This document shows positions 36,644 to 44,214 of a DNA stretch of 64,000 nucleotides, one piece after another; positions within the stretch are counted from its first letter, which is position 1; each line of letters starts with the position of its first letter. The position numbers and the translations under genes are program-made. This stretch comes from Bacillota bacterium. GTDB taxonomy: Bacteria > Bacillota > Clostridia > Caldicoprobacterales > Xylanivirgaceae. Below the pieces are notes generated by a model that made no database searches, was not told where the DNA came from, and saw only the letters and a program-made list of their open reading frames with translations. The DNA is taken from positions 123,861 through 187,860 of the forward strand of contig JAMOAB010000175.1 of assembly GCA_023621995.1 (NCBI GenBank), given 5' to 3'.

Positions 36644-36714
36644 AATCCCCCATAGAGCTCTTCCTTCAATTTCTCCTCTCCCAAAGCTGATGAATCATCA
36701 TCAGCTTTTTTTTT
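36641..36714 (+). ncRNA. candidate C-rich trans-acting small RNA
   Basis: No plus-strand gene lies upstream for several kilobases, yet a strong plus-strand intrinsic terminator is at 36683-36714. The preceding 40 nt are pyrimidine-rich, with ATCCCCC, CTTCCTTC and CTCCTCTCCC. Such C-rich single-stranded stretches next to a terminator characterise Firmicute small RNAs of the RsaE/RoxS kind, which pair with Shine-Dalgarno sequences. I do not claim homology. The promoter is modest (TTGTAA-16-TAAATT). The 74-nt extent is estimated from that promoter and the U-run. An antisense or decayed gene remnant is the main alternative. Confidence 0.5.
36683..36714 (+). terminator. strong plus-strand intrinsic terminator
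   Basis: Arms AAAGCTGATGA (36683-36693) and TCATCAGCTTT (36698-36708) pair perfectly around loop ATCA, and a run of nine Ts (36706-36714) ends the element. On the minus strand it is followed by GGGAGAGG, so it is directional. Confidence 0.9.
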
Positions 36715-36723
36715 AATAAAATA

Positions 36724-36777
36724 TTAATAAAATATATAGAGGGAAGAGTTAACTCTTCCCTCTATATATTTTATTAA
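36724..36777 (-). terminator. 54-bp perfect palindrome, terminator of the spore protein gene
   Basis: Bases 36724-36750 and 36751-36777 are perfect reverse complements with no spacer (centre GTTAAC). It starts 8 nt after the spore-protein stop. The stem is flanked by A/T runs on both sides, so it probably terminates the minus-strand transcript; readthrough protection in the other direction is possible. Confidence 0.8.
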
Positions 36778-36785
36778 AAAATCCA

Positions 36786-36998
36786 TTATTTTCCGGCCAT
36801 CTGCCTCTGAGCCTGCTCTATCATCCTCTTGACCATATATCCTCCAATATATCCAGCTTCCTTAGCTGTCAAATCACCGTTATATCCCTGTTTTAAGTTT
36901 ACACCAACTTGGCTTGCAATTTCAAATTTCATATTATCAAGTGCTTGTCTTGCTTCAGGAACTAAAGTTCTATTGTTATTTCTATTATTGCTAGGCAT
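36786..36998 (-). CDS. alpha/beta-type small acid-soluble spore protein
   Basis: SASPs coat and protect DNA in dormant spores and are degraded at germination. With the ATG at 36998 the protein has 70 residues: an Asn/Arg-rich start, LVPEARQALDNMKFEIASQVGV, and the second helix GGYMVKRMIEQAQRQM. The germination-protease site reads EIASQ-V rather than the usual EIASE-F. An in-frame GTG 12 nt upstream lies inside the GGAGGTG ribosome binding site and is rejected. No clear sigma-G promoter was found. The gene sits alone between recG and rsmD, with a terminator behind it. Confidence 0.95.
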   Translation of the reverse strand: MPSNNRNNNRTLVPEARQALDNMKFEIASQVGVNLKQGYNGDLTAKEAGYIGGYMVKRMIEQAQRQMAGK

Positions 36999-37096
36999 AA
37001 TACATATCACCTCCTATTGATATGAATGTACTATTAATTTAACCAATAGGATTTTTTTTTACACTAGCAATATTTGCATATATTATAAATATATAT

Positions 37097-39151
37097 TTAA
37101 TTCATTGCAATTTCTGAAGTTTTTTTGTTAAACTCTCTATATATATACTCCATTACCATATCGTACTCTGGATTACCTCTCATATTTACCACTTGGTCTA
37201 CACCTTGCTGAGCCAATTTTAAAATGTCAATGTCCCTAGCTATATTTGCAATTTTAAATTCTGGTAGGCCATGTTGCCGCACCCCAAATATATCTCCTGG
37301 TCCTCTAAGTTCTAGATCCTTTTCTGCGACGGTAAAACCATCATTGGAATCAACCATTATCTTCATGCGTTCCCTTATTTCCCTCGTTCTTGCATTTGCT
37401 ATCAATATACAATACGATTGATGTTTTCCCCTGCCTACTCTGCCCCTAAGTTGATGGAGCTGGGCAAGTCCGAATCGTTCAGCATTTTCTATAACCATCA
37501 AAGTTGCATTAGACACATCAATACCTACTTCAATTACGGTAGTCGATACGAGTACCTGGGTTTCTCCAGACGCAAACTTTTCCATAACAGCCTCTTTTTC
37601 ATATGGATTCATCTTTCCATGTAGAAGATCTATATTTAAACCCTTCAAAGATCCATTTTTTAGATTTTCAAACAATTCTACGGCAGCCACTGACTCTATT
37701 TTATCTGACTCTTCTATTAAAGGGCATACAATGTAAGCCTGTCTTCCTTCGCCTACCTGTTTACGTACAAATTTGTATACCCTACCTCTGATGGATGGAG
37801 GTACATGATATGTCTTTATAGGTTTTCTTCCAGGTGGAAGTTCATCTATTATAGATATATCTAAGTCACCATATAGTATTAGGGAAAGGGTCCTTGGAAT
37901 AGGAGTGGCAGACATTACCAACATATGAGGATTCTCACCTTTAGATGACATCATTGCACGTTGTCTAACTCCAAATCGATGCTGTTCATCTGTTACAATT
38001 AACCCTAGATTTTTAAATTCTATATTCTCTTCTAATAGTGCATGGGTGCCTATAACTATATCAATTTTTCCATCTTTTAGTTCCTGCCTTGCCTTATCTT
38101 TAACGGTCTGTGTAAGACTGCCCGTAATACATTGTATTTTTATATCTTTGTCCAAAAATAATCTATCAAATGATTGAAAATGTTGTTTAGCAAGTATTTC
38201 AGTAGGCACTAACAATGCCCCTTGATAGCCGCTTTGAATAGCACAATACAGAGCAATTGCAGCTAATATGGTTTTGCCTGATCCAACATCTCCCTGGATA
38301 AGTCTGTTCATCGTCTTTCCGCTTTGCATATCGATAAAAATTTCATTTAATACACGCATCTGGGCATCTGTCAATTTAAATGGAAGCTTAGCTATAAAGT
38401 TAGATATAGTTTCCTCATCTAAATCAAATATTATACCTCCAACTTGATCTTGCGTCTTCATTTTTACCAATTTGAGCCCCATATTTATAAAAAAGAATTC
38501 TTCAAATACTAGTCGTCTTCTAGCTTCGTTTAAAGTCGTTTTATTTTTGGGGAAATGTATATTGTATAACGCAAAGTTCTTCTCTGCCAATCTATACTCC
38601 TTCCTTATTGAGGCAGGTAGAAAATCATAGATCTGATTGTTAATCTTCTGCAGAGCGCCACGCATCACATTTTGTATATCTTTCTGTGTCAAACCCTTGG
38701 TAAGTGGATATACTGGAAAAATTTTTGGATTATCATGCTTTTGCGGATTATACTCCTCTATGAAAGGCATTATAACCTGGGTTTCCCCATATCTTTTGTC
38801 TATCTTACCCCTTACAAAATATTTTTGATTCCACCTATAGAGATTTTTTCTATATGGTTGATTATACCATATACACTTTAACTCCCCTGTCTCATCAAAT
38901 GCAGTCCATTTTACTATATTAAGTCTCCTTGTCCTAATAACTTCAGGTCGCCCTTTAAATTCCACTATAAGAGAACTTTCTAAACCATGGGTTAAAGATG
39001 CCACATTTTCAATATCACCCCATATTTCATAATCACGGGGAAAATAATACAATGCATCTTCAATCGTATATATACCTAATTTATTTAAAAGTGCGTACTT
39101 TTTAGGCCCTATACCTTTTATATACTGTACACTCTCCTTTAAGACTTCCAT
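37097..39151 (-). CDS. recG: ATP-dependent DNA helicase RecG
   Basis: RecG reverses stalled forks and branch-migrates Holliday junctions. The 684-residue protein has the N-terminal wedge/OB domain (about 50-200), Walker A GDVGSGKT near 285, DEQH (VTDEQHRFG) as motif II, SATPIPRTL as motif III, and the C-terminal helicase lobe with QLRGRVGRGKHQSYC. I chose the ATG at 39151 because the earlier ATG (adding MLIWRVD) would place the GGAGGG ribosome binding site inside the gene. The upstream yloV gene ends in a terminator, so recG probably has separate transcription. Confidence 0.97.
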   Translation of the reverse strand: MEVLKESVQYIKGIGPKKYALLNKLGIYTIEDALYYFPRDYEIWGDIENVASLTHGLESSLIVEFKGRPEVIRTRRLNIVKWTAFDETGELKCIWYNQPYRKNLYRWNQKYFVRGKIDKRYGETQVIMPFIEEYNPQKHDNPKIFPVYPLTKGLTQKDIQNVMRGALQKINNQIYDFLPASIRKEYRLAEKNFALYNIHFPKNKTTLNEARRRLVFEEFFFINMGLKLVKMKTQDQVGGIIFDLDEETISNFIAKLPFKLTDAQMRVLNEIFIDMQSGKTMNRLIQGDVGSGKTILAAIALYCAIQSGYQGALLVPTEILAKQHFQSFDRLFLDKDIKIQCITGSLTQTVKDKARQELKDGKIDIVIGTHALLEENIEFKNLGLIVTDEQHRFGVRQRAMMSSKGENPHMLVMSATPIPRTLSLILYGDLDISIIDELPPGRKPIKTYHVPPSIRGRVYKFVRKQVGEGRQAYIVCPLIEESDKIESVAAVELFENLKNGSLKGLNIDLLHGKMNPYEKEAVMEKFASGETQVLVSTTVIEVGIDVSNATLMVIENAERFGLAQLHQLRGRVGRGKHQSYCILIANARTREIRERMKIMVDSNDGFTVAEKDLELRGPGDIFGVRQHGLPEFKIANIARDIDILKLAQQGVDQVVNMRGNPEYDMVMEYIYREFNKKTSEIAMN

Positions 39152-39203
39152 ATCTACCCTCCAGATAAGCATTAAGAAAGTTTTACATTTCTCAATATTA
39201 TAA

Positions 39204-39228
39204 AAAAAGGAGGTCTCTCCTCCTTTTT
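39204..39228 (-). terminator. yloV terminator
   Basis: AAAAAGGAGG (39204-39213) and CCTCCTTTTT (39219-39228) form a 10-bp stem overlapping the yloV stop. On the minus strand it is followed by further Ts (total of seven) and TATAATATTG. It separates yloU-yloV from recG. Confidence 0.9.
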
Positions 39229-40888
39229 ACTCTACCGATATTATATAATAATAAAGTGGCTGTTGACCAGCATAGATTTCCACATCTATATCAGGATATT
39301 TCTCTTGTACATATTTGCTAACTAATTGAGCATCTTCTTCTAAAATGTCTTTTCCATAATAAAGCGTTATTATATCGCCATCACTGTCTTCTAACATCTT
39401 TTCTATTAATTTCTTCGTAGTACTAGATATATCCCCATCTACCACTACTATTCTTCCATCATATATGCCAATTATATCATCTTTATTGATGGTCACATCT
39501 TCGAATTGTGAATCTCTTACAGCGTACGTCACTTGCCCGGTAGTTACCATATCTAAAGATTGAGTCATTCTGTGGATATTTGTCTCAATGTCCATATCTG
39601 GATTGTAGGCAAGCATAGCAGCTAACCCCTGAGGAATGGATTTACTGGGAATTACATGTATCTTTCTATCACTCATCTCAGAAGCCTGCTTCGCCGATAA
39701 AATGATATTACTGTTATTAGGAAGTATAAAAATTTCCTCTGCATCTACCTTATCAATTGCTTGAAGGAGGTCATCTATACTAGGATTCATAGTTTGACCG
39801 CCTTCCACTACATAATCAGCTGAGAGATCTTCAAATATAGAAACTATTCCTTCTCCAATTGCCACCGATACTACACCCATCTTTTTAGCAAATTCTTTTT
39901 TTGACGATATCTTTTCATTACTTTGGTTTATAATATGATCTAGTTCCCTATGTTGTTCTCTCATATTGTCTATCTTTATAGTCGATAATTCGCCGTATTT
40001 AAGCCCTAACTGAAGAACTTTACCAGGCGCATTAGTATGTACATGAACTTTTATAAAGTCATCGTCAGTGGCAAACACTATGGAATCACCAAACCCTGAA
40101 AGTCTAAGCCTTAGCCTCTCTATATCATACTTGTCTATATGGGGGTATATATTGTTTATAAGAAATTCAGTACAATACCCATATTTAAGATCTTCCATTT
40201 CTGTCTTTTCAGAAGTCTCAATAGACGGCGACGCTTTTTCCAATTCCACCACAGAACTTGAATATTCAAAATCTCCACTGAGTGCTTCATTGGCACCCAT
40301 CAGTATGTATAAAAGGCCCATCCCACCCGAGTCTACAACACCTGCTTGTTTTAAAGCAGGTAACATATCAGGTGTTTTGTCTAGTGTGTCCTTTGCTATT
40401 TCTATTATAGCACTATAAAAAGGTAAAAAGTTCTTTTCTTCTTTGGCAATTTTTCGAGATTCCTCAGCAGTAACTCTAGCAACTGTAAGCATAGTCCCTT
40501 CTATAGGTTTCATTACTGCTTTATATGCCATATCTGCACCGGCTTGCAATGCTTCCGCATATCCCAATGTATCAACTACACTTTTGCCTTCTAGACCCTT
40601 AGCAAACCCTCTAAACAATTGGGACAATATGACTCCCGAATTCCCCCTTGCTCCTTTAAGGGCACCCTTTGATATGGCATCTGCTATTTCCCATACATTA
40701 TTGCTATTTATTGCATCTACCTCTTTTGCTGCAGATAAGAGGGTCATGTACATATTAGTCCCTGTATCACCGTCTGGAACAGGGAATACATTTAAGGCAT
40801 CTACTGTCTGCTTATGCTCCTCTAGGAGCTGTACAGACGATATTATCATCTCCTTAAGCTTTATTCCATCTATATGTTGTAGCTTCAA
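39227..40888 (-). CDS. yloV: DAK2-domain protein, fatty acid kinase subunit A-like (YloV)
   Basis: The 553-residue protein has an N-terminal DhaL/DAK2 nucleotide-binding domain (NVFPVPDGDTGTNMYMTL, with Asp residues for Mg-ATP, then GARGNSGVILSQL and DSGGMGLLYIL). A central linker and a C-terminal DegV-like half follow. This is the FakA arrangement; FakA phosphorylates exogenous fatty acids bound by FakB (DegV-family) proteins. No fakB is in the window. It is the second gene after yloU, in the usual yloU-yloV-recG order. Confidence 0.93.
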   Translation of the reverse strand: MKLQHIDGIKLKEMIISSVQLLEEHKQTVDALNVFPVPDGDTGTNMYMTLLSAAKEVDAINSNNVWEIADAISKGALKGARGNSGVILSQLFRGFAKGLEGKSVVDTLGYAEALQAGADMAYKAVMKPIEGTMLTVARVTAEESRKIAKEEKNFLPFYSAIIEIAKDTLDKTPDMLPALKQAGVVDSGGMGLLYILMGANEALSGDFEYSSSVVELEKASPSIETSEKTEMEDLKYGYCTEFLINNIYPHIDKYDIERLRLRLSGFGDSIVFATDDDFIKVHVHTNAPGKVLQLGLKYGELSTIKIDNMREQHRELDHIINQSNEKISSKKEFAKKMGVVSVAIGEGIVSIFEDLSADYVVEGGQTMNPSIDDLLQAIDKVDAEEIFILPNNSNIILSAKQASEMSDRKIHVIPSKSIPQGLAAMLAYNPDMDIETNIHRMTQSLDMVTTGQVTYAVRDSQFEDVTINKDDIIGIYDGRIVVVDGDISSTTKKLIEKMLEDSDGDIITLYYGKDILEEDAQLVSKYVQEKYPDIDVEIYAGQQPLYYYIISVE

Positions 40889-40925
40889 AATATGTACCTC
40901 CTTCGATAAAGAGAAACTCGATCAA

Positions 40926-41276
40926 TTATACTCTAACACCATGAACTGTAACATTGACCTTCTCAACTATCATACCTGTGAGATTCTCTACGTTATATTT
41001 GACTCTATCTATTACATTTTTTGCAACAGTGATTATAGATACTCCATACTCAACTATAATAAATAAATCGATAAAAATCCTGTCATCTTGTGTAGACACC
41101 CTAACCCCTCGCGTTAGATTTTCCCAGCCTAATAATTCCACCAACCCATCAGTTGCCTTCTTGGCCGCCATTCCAACTATACCATAGCTCTCTATGGCTG
41201 ATATCCCTGCTAATGTCGCTATAACTTCATCTGTAATAGTTAGCTCACCTAAAGAATTGCTCGTTTTTGCTCCCAT
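40926..41276 (-). CDS. yloU: Asp23/Gls24 family envelope stress protein (YloU)
   Basis: The 116-residue protein (start at the ATG at 41276, after GGGAGG) has the Asp23 fold: LGELTITDEVIATLAGISAIESYGIVGMA and the C-terminal NVTVHGVRV. Asp23-family proteins associate with the membrane and influence envelope stress. The more upstream ATG adds MQQGGNK and overlaps the ribosome binding site. It is divergent from rpmB. Confidence 0.95.
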   Translation of the reverse strand: MGAKTSNSLGELTITDEVIATLAGISAIESYGIVGMAAKKATDGLVELLGWENLTRGVRVSTQDDRIFIDLFIIVEYGVSIITVAKNVIDRVKYNVENLTGMIVEKVNVTVHGVRV

Positions 41277-41321
41277 TTTATTTCCTCCCTGTTGCATTAG
41301 ATTCCAACAACTATATTTTCT

Positions 41322-41350
41322 ATTTTATACTATAAACATATTTCTTGCAA
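41322..41350 (-). promoter_or_regulatory. yloU-yloV promoter
   Basis: Minus-strand -35 TTGCAA (41345-41350) and -10 TAAAAT (41322-41327) have 17-bp spacing, about 45 nt before the yloU start. Confidence 0.55.
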
Positions 41351-41384
41351 TATAAACATCTTTTCTTTGCCTCTGACCGGTGGG

Positions 41385-41443
41385 TTACTTATAAAAGTAT
41401 AAAAAGTAATAAAAGCTATAGTATAGCTTACGATAAAATCGTA
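41385..41443. promoter_or_regulatory. cluster of three small inverted repeats between divergent yloU and rpmB
   Basis: TTACTT/AAGTAA (41385-41390 with 41404-41409), AGCTATA/TATAGCT (41414-41420 with 41422-41428, 1-nt centre) and TACGAT/ATCGTA (41429-41434 with 41438-41443, loop AAA) follow one another. All lie upstream of both proposed promoters, so they would act as DNA sites rather than in RNA. Confidence 0.4.
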
Positions 41444-41466
41444 ATTAAAGTTTCATCCGATTTCTC

Positions 41467-41495
41467 TTGCCAATTATAATGGTTGATGATAAAAT
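41467..41495 (+). promoter_or_regulatory. rpmB promoter
   Basis: Plus-strand -35 TTGCCA (41467-41472) and -10 TAAAAT (41490-41495) have 17-bp spacing, each 5 of 6 to consensus. Transcription would begin near 41502, about 43 nt before the rpmB ATG. Confidence 0.75.
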
Positions 41496-41544
41496 AAATA
41501 GTGTTTTTACTCGATGTGTTTTCAGCAAAAGGAGGTGTAATCCC

Positions 41545-41736
41545 ATGGCAAGAGTTTGCGATGTTTGTAATAAAGGATTGCTATCTGGAAGTAAAGTAAG
41601 CCATTCCAATCGTAAGGGGAAACGTGTCTGGGCACCAAATATAAAACGTGTCAGAGCTATAGTTGATGGGTCTCATAAAACTATCAATGTATGTACACGC
41701 TGCTTGCGATCGGGCAAAGTGGAAAGAGCTCTTTAA
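41545..41736 (+). CDS. rpmB: 50S ribosomal protein bL28
   Basis: The 63-residue protein starts MARVCDVCNKG and has a second Cys pair in CTRCLRSGKV, so it is the zinc-binding form of bL28. The start is fixed by GGAGGTG 7 nt upstream and by family length. A longer open frame upstream is not coding. As in Bacillus it is transcribed against its neighbours; it has its own promoter and terminator. Confidence 0.98.
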   Translation: MARVCDVCNKGLLSGSKVSHSNRKGKRVWAPNIKRVRAIVDGSHKTINVCTRCLRSGKVERAL

Positions 41737-41789
41737 AAAAAAAGGCTTCATTTACAAAGCAAGTTTGCTTTTAGATGAAAGCCTTTTTT
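41735..41789 (+). terminator. rpmB terminator
   Basis: AAAAAAGGCTTCAT pairs with ATGAAAGCCTTTTTT (one bulged A), and an inner AAGCAA/TTGCTT stem adds to it. It begins at the rpmB stop and ends in a T-run (41784-41789). The A-run on the other side may also serve the convergent small membrane protein gene. Confidence 0.88.
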
Positions 41790-41794
41790 AACAT

Positions 41795-41965
41795 TTATCT
41801 CCAACGTTTAAGTATACAACATCCTGATACTATTAATAAGAAACCAATTATGCACAACCATACCCAAAATGGAATATATGATATGATCAATATTACACCA
41901 ATTGTAATTAGTATAAAGCCCAACACAACCTTTATTATATATCTGTCTAGAGGTAGCCTTTTCAT
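41795..41965 (-). CDS. small two-helix membrane protein, unknown function
   Basis: The proposed 56-residue product (MKRLPLDRYIIKVVLGFILI...) has two hydrophobic segments, about 12-30 and 33-50, and a basic C-terminus (KRWR). The start follows AGGATGTG 4 nt upstream. A longer frame begins at 42037 but has no ribosome binding site. I do not recognise the family. It occupies the thiN-rpmB gap where Bacillus encodes SpoVM, but it is not SpoVM-like. Confidence 0.6.
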   Translation of the reverse strand: MKRLPLDRYIIKVVLGFILITIGVILIISYIPFWVWLCIIGFLLIVSGCCILKRWR

Positions 41966-42050
41966 TCTTTCACATCCTGATTTTGTTACTACTCTATAAT
42001 ATGCAATATGAAAGTGGCCAGTGACAAAACTATACACCTTAGCAGTATAC

Positions 42051-42686
42051 TTAATCGTCGACCAAAATAGCTAAAACCCAGCCTTCTTTTATTATCACTT
42101 CGACATTCTCGTCAGCAAACACATTACTAATTCCCAAGGGATAATCTTTAGTTAATATCTCATCAGATATAGGATACTTAAGTCCAAAAGTAGATTGTAT
42201 ATGCACATTACCTCCAAACGGTAGGAGGGATAAAAGCTGGTCCTTCTCTCCTTCTAGCCTTAAAATACTATTACATATGGTAATTATATTCTTATCGCCA
42301 ATTATCCAGCCAGTTATCCCCCTCTTTGCCATCCTATATAAAAGCATAACATTGGCATATGAGTGGTCCCATCTATCACCTAGAGCACCAATAAGAAGTA
42401 TCTCATCAGCTCCCATACTCATGGCCAAATCAACGGCAATCTGAGTGTCGGTTACATCTTTTTCAGTTGGAAATCTTTCTACAGTAACTCCCAGTTCATT
42501 ATATTTCTCTAATAGAGTAGGAGTTGCTGAGTCTAAATCCCCAACTATGAGGTTGGGAATTATATTCATAGCGTTAGAATGCTTTACCCCACCATCTGCA
42601 CATATTATATAGTCATGGTCCTTCATCCATTTATATATTTTCGAATAATCGCTAATATCTCCATTGGCAAATATCAAAGTTTTCAT
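42051..42686 (-). CDS. thiN: thiamine pyrophosphokinase
   Basis: ThiN transfers pyrophosphate from ATP to thiamine. The 211-residue protein has [22 protein letters not shown] and [49 protein letters not shown] blocks that bind the nucleotide and thiamine. It overlaps the rpe stop by 4 nt, the last of a run of coupled genes (rsmB to thiN). Confidence 0.96.
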   Translation of the reverse strand: MKTLIFANGDISDYSKIYKWMKDHDYIICADGGVKHSNAMNIIPNLIVGDLDSATPTLLEKYNELGVTVERFPTEKDVTDTQIAVDLAMSMGADEILLIGALGDRWDHSYANVMLLYRMAKRGITGWIIGDKNIITICNSILRLEGEKDQLLSLLPFGGNVHIQSTFGLKYPISDEILTKDYPLGISNVFADENVEVIIKEGWVLAILVDD

Positions 42687-43339
42687 AAATTAGCCCTTTC
42701 TTTCATTTTTCTTATTGTAAGCCTTCTATCTTGGCCACTAAATACTGATGAACCAGCAACGAAGATATTTGCTCCTGCAGCCGACACTTTATCTATATTG
42801 TGTGGTGATATCCCACCATCAACCTGTATATCTACATTGACACCCTTACTGTTAATCATATCCTTTACGGATTTTATCTTGCCTAACATCGGACTTATAA
42901 ATTTTTGACCTCCAAACCCTGGGTTTACCGTCATGATTAATACCATATCTAATTCATCTAATACATATTCTAATACATCTATAGGCGTAGATGGATTGAG
43001 AGCCACACTTGCCTTGACACCCTTTTCCTTTATATACATTATCGATCTGTGAAGATGGGACAACACCTCTGCGTGAACAGTTATATTGTCAGCCCCAGCA
43101 TCTATAAAATCATCTATAAAATCCATTGGATTATCCATCATGAGATGTACATCAAAAGGGAGATCAGTAACACTCCTTATAGCTCCCACAATGGGTGGAC
43201 CTAGTGTAAGATTGGGCACAAAATGCCCGTCCATAACGTCTATATGTATCATATCAGCTCCAGCATCTTCCAGAGATTTTATCTCTTCACCTAATTTAGA
43301 AAAGTCTGAAGATAAAATTGATGGTGCAATCTTTATCAT
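42683..43339 (-). CDS. rpe: ribulose-phosphate 3-epimerase
   Basis: Rpe interconverts ribulose 5-phosphate and xylulose 5-phosphate in the pentose phosphate pathway. The 218-residue TIM barrel has [16 protein letters not shown], the metal-site motifs [12 protein letters not shown] and [16 protein letters not shown] and QVDGGI. Start and stop overlap rsgA and thiN by 4 nt each. Confidence 0.98.
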   Translation of the reverse strand: MIKIAPSILSSDFSKLGEEIKSLEDAGADMIHIDVMDGHFVPNLTLGPPIVGAIRSVTDLPFDVHLMMDNPMDFIDDFIDAGADNITVHAEVLSHLHRSIMYIKEKGVKASVALNPSTPIDVLEYVLDELDMVLIMTVNPGFGGQKFISPMLGKIKSVKDMINSKGVNVDIQVDGGISPHNIDKVSAAGANIFVAGSSVFSGQDRRLTIRKMKERANL

Positions 43340-44214
43340 CTATATTCTACCCCACTTTCTTTTACCTCTTCTAATATTCTCACATATCGGTCATACCTAT
43401 CCCTTGATATCAACCCTTTTTTCACACTGTCTTTGACACAGCAATCAGGCTCACTTTTGTGTAGGCATTTTAGACCGAATCTACATCCATATTTATATTC
43501 TTCAAAGTCCGGATAACATTCCTTTATAGTATGCAAATCAATTCGATCTATGGATATGGAGCTAAAACCAGGTGTATCTACTATCATCCCTCCATGTGGG
43601 AGAGATAAAAGCTCCACATATCTAGTAGTATGGCGACCCCTCTTTAATTTTTCACTTATAGCGCCCACTTCTAAATCTAGGGAAGGATATAAGGTATTTA
43701 ATAGGGATGACTTCCCAACTCCTGACTGTCCAGCAAGTGTGATTATACCATCACTAAATGCATGGGCCAAAGATTCTATTCCCCTATTATCCTTACAGGA
43801 CACCGGAAAGATGGCCCAGTTAGTGCCCCTATATGCATCTATAATTTCCTCAATTAAAGTTTCATCTGCTAAATCAATCTTGTTTATTATAATTATAGGT
43901 TCTATATTTTGAGTACAGGCATATATAATAAGTTTATCAATTAACATATAGTCAGGAACTGGATTTTTAGGTGCAATGACTATTCCCAAATAGTCTATAT
44001 TTGCAACAGGAGGTCTTATAAGCTTATTTTTTCTGGGAAGTATTTCTTCTATCAAATTACGTTCAGAATCCACTTTCACCTTATCTCCCACCATAGGTAC
44101 TATCCCATCTTTTCTAAAACGGCCTTTAGCCCTACATTCCTCTATTCTTCCATCAATTAAGACATAATAAAAACCGCCTACTCCCTTTACAATCATACCT
44201 TCTCTTTTTTTCAT
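43336..44214 (-). CDS. rsgA: ribosome small subunit-dependent GTPase RsgA
   Basis: RsgA checks late 30S maturation. The 292-residue protein has an N-terminal OB fold (to about 65), a circularly permuted GTPase domain with G4 NKIDLAD near 109 before G1 GQSGVGKS near 167 and G3 DTPGFSS, and a C-terminal zinc knuckle (CRFGLKCLH...CCVK). It overlaps prkC and rpe by 4 nt each. In other bacteria PrkC/Stk1 kinases phosphorylate RsgA, so the linkage makes functional sense. Confidence 0.97.
   Translation of the reverse strand: MKKREGMIVKGVGGFYYVLIDGRIEECRAKGRFRKDGIVPMVGDKVKVDSERNLIEEILPRKNKLIRPPVANIDYLGIVIAPKNPVPDYMLIDKLIIYACTQNIEPIIIINKIDLADETLIEEIIDAYRGTNWAIFPVSCKDNRGIESLAHAFSDGIITLAGQSGVGKSSLLNTLYPSLDLEVGAISEKLKRGRHTTRYVELLSLPHGGMIVDTPGFSSISIDRIDLHTIKECYPDFEEYKYGCRFGLKCLHKSEPDCCVKDSVKKGLISRDRYDRYVRILEEVKESGVEYR

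Noticed and set aside
37011..37090. Sigma-G promoter for the spore protein gene
   Set aside because: The best pair (TGCAAA and AATCCTA) has 19-bp spacing and weak matches, so it is not listed.
41737..42050. spoVM in its Bacillus position
   Set aside because: No short frame resembling SpoVM was found on either strand in this interval.
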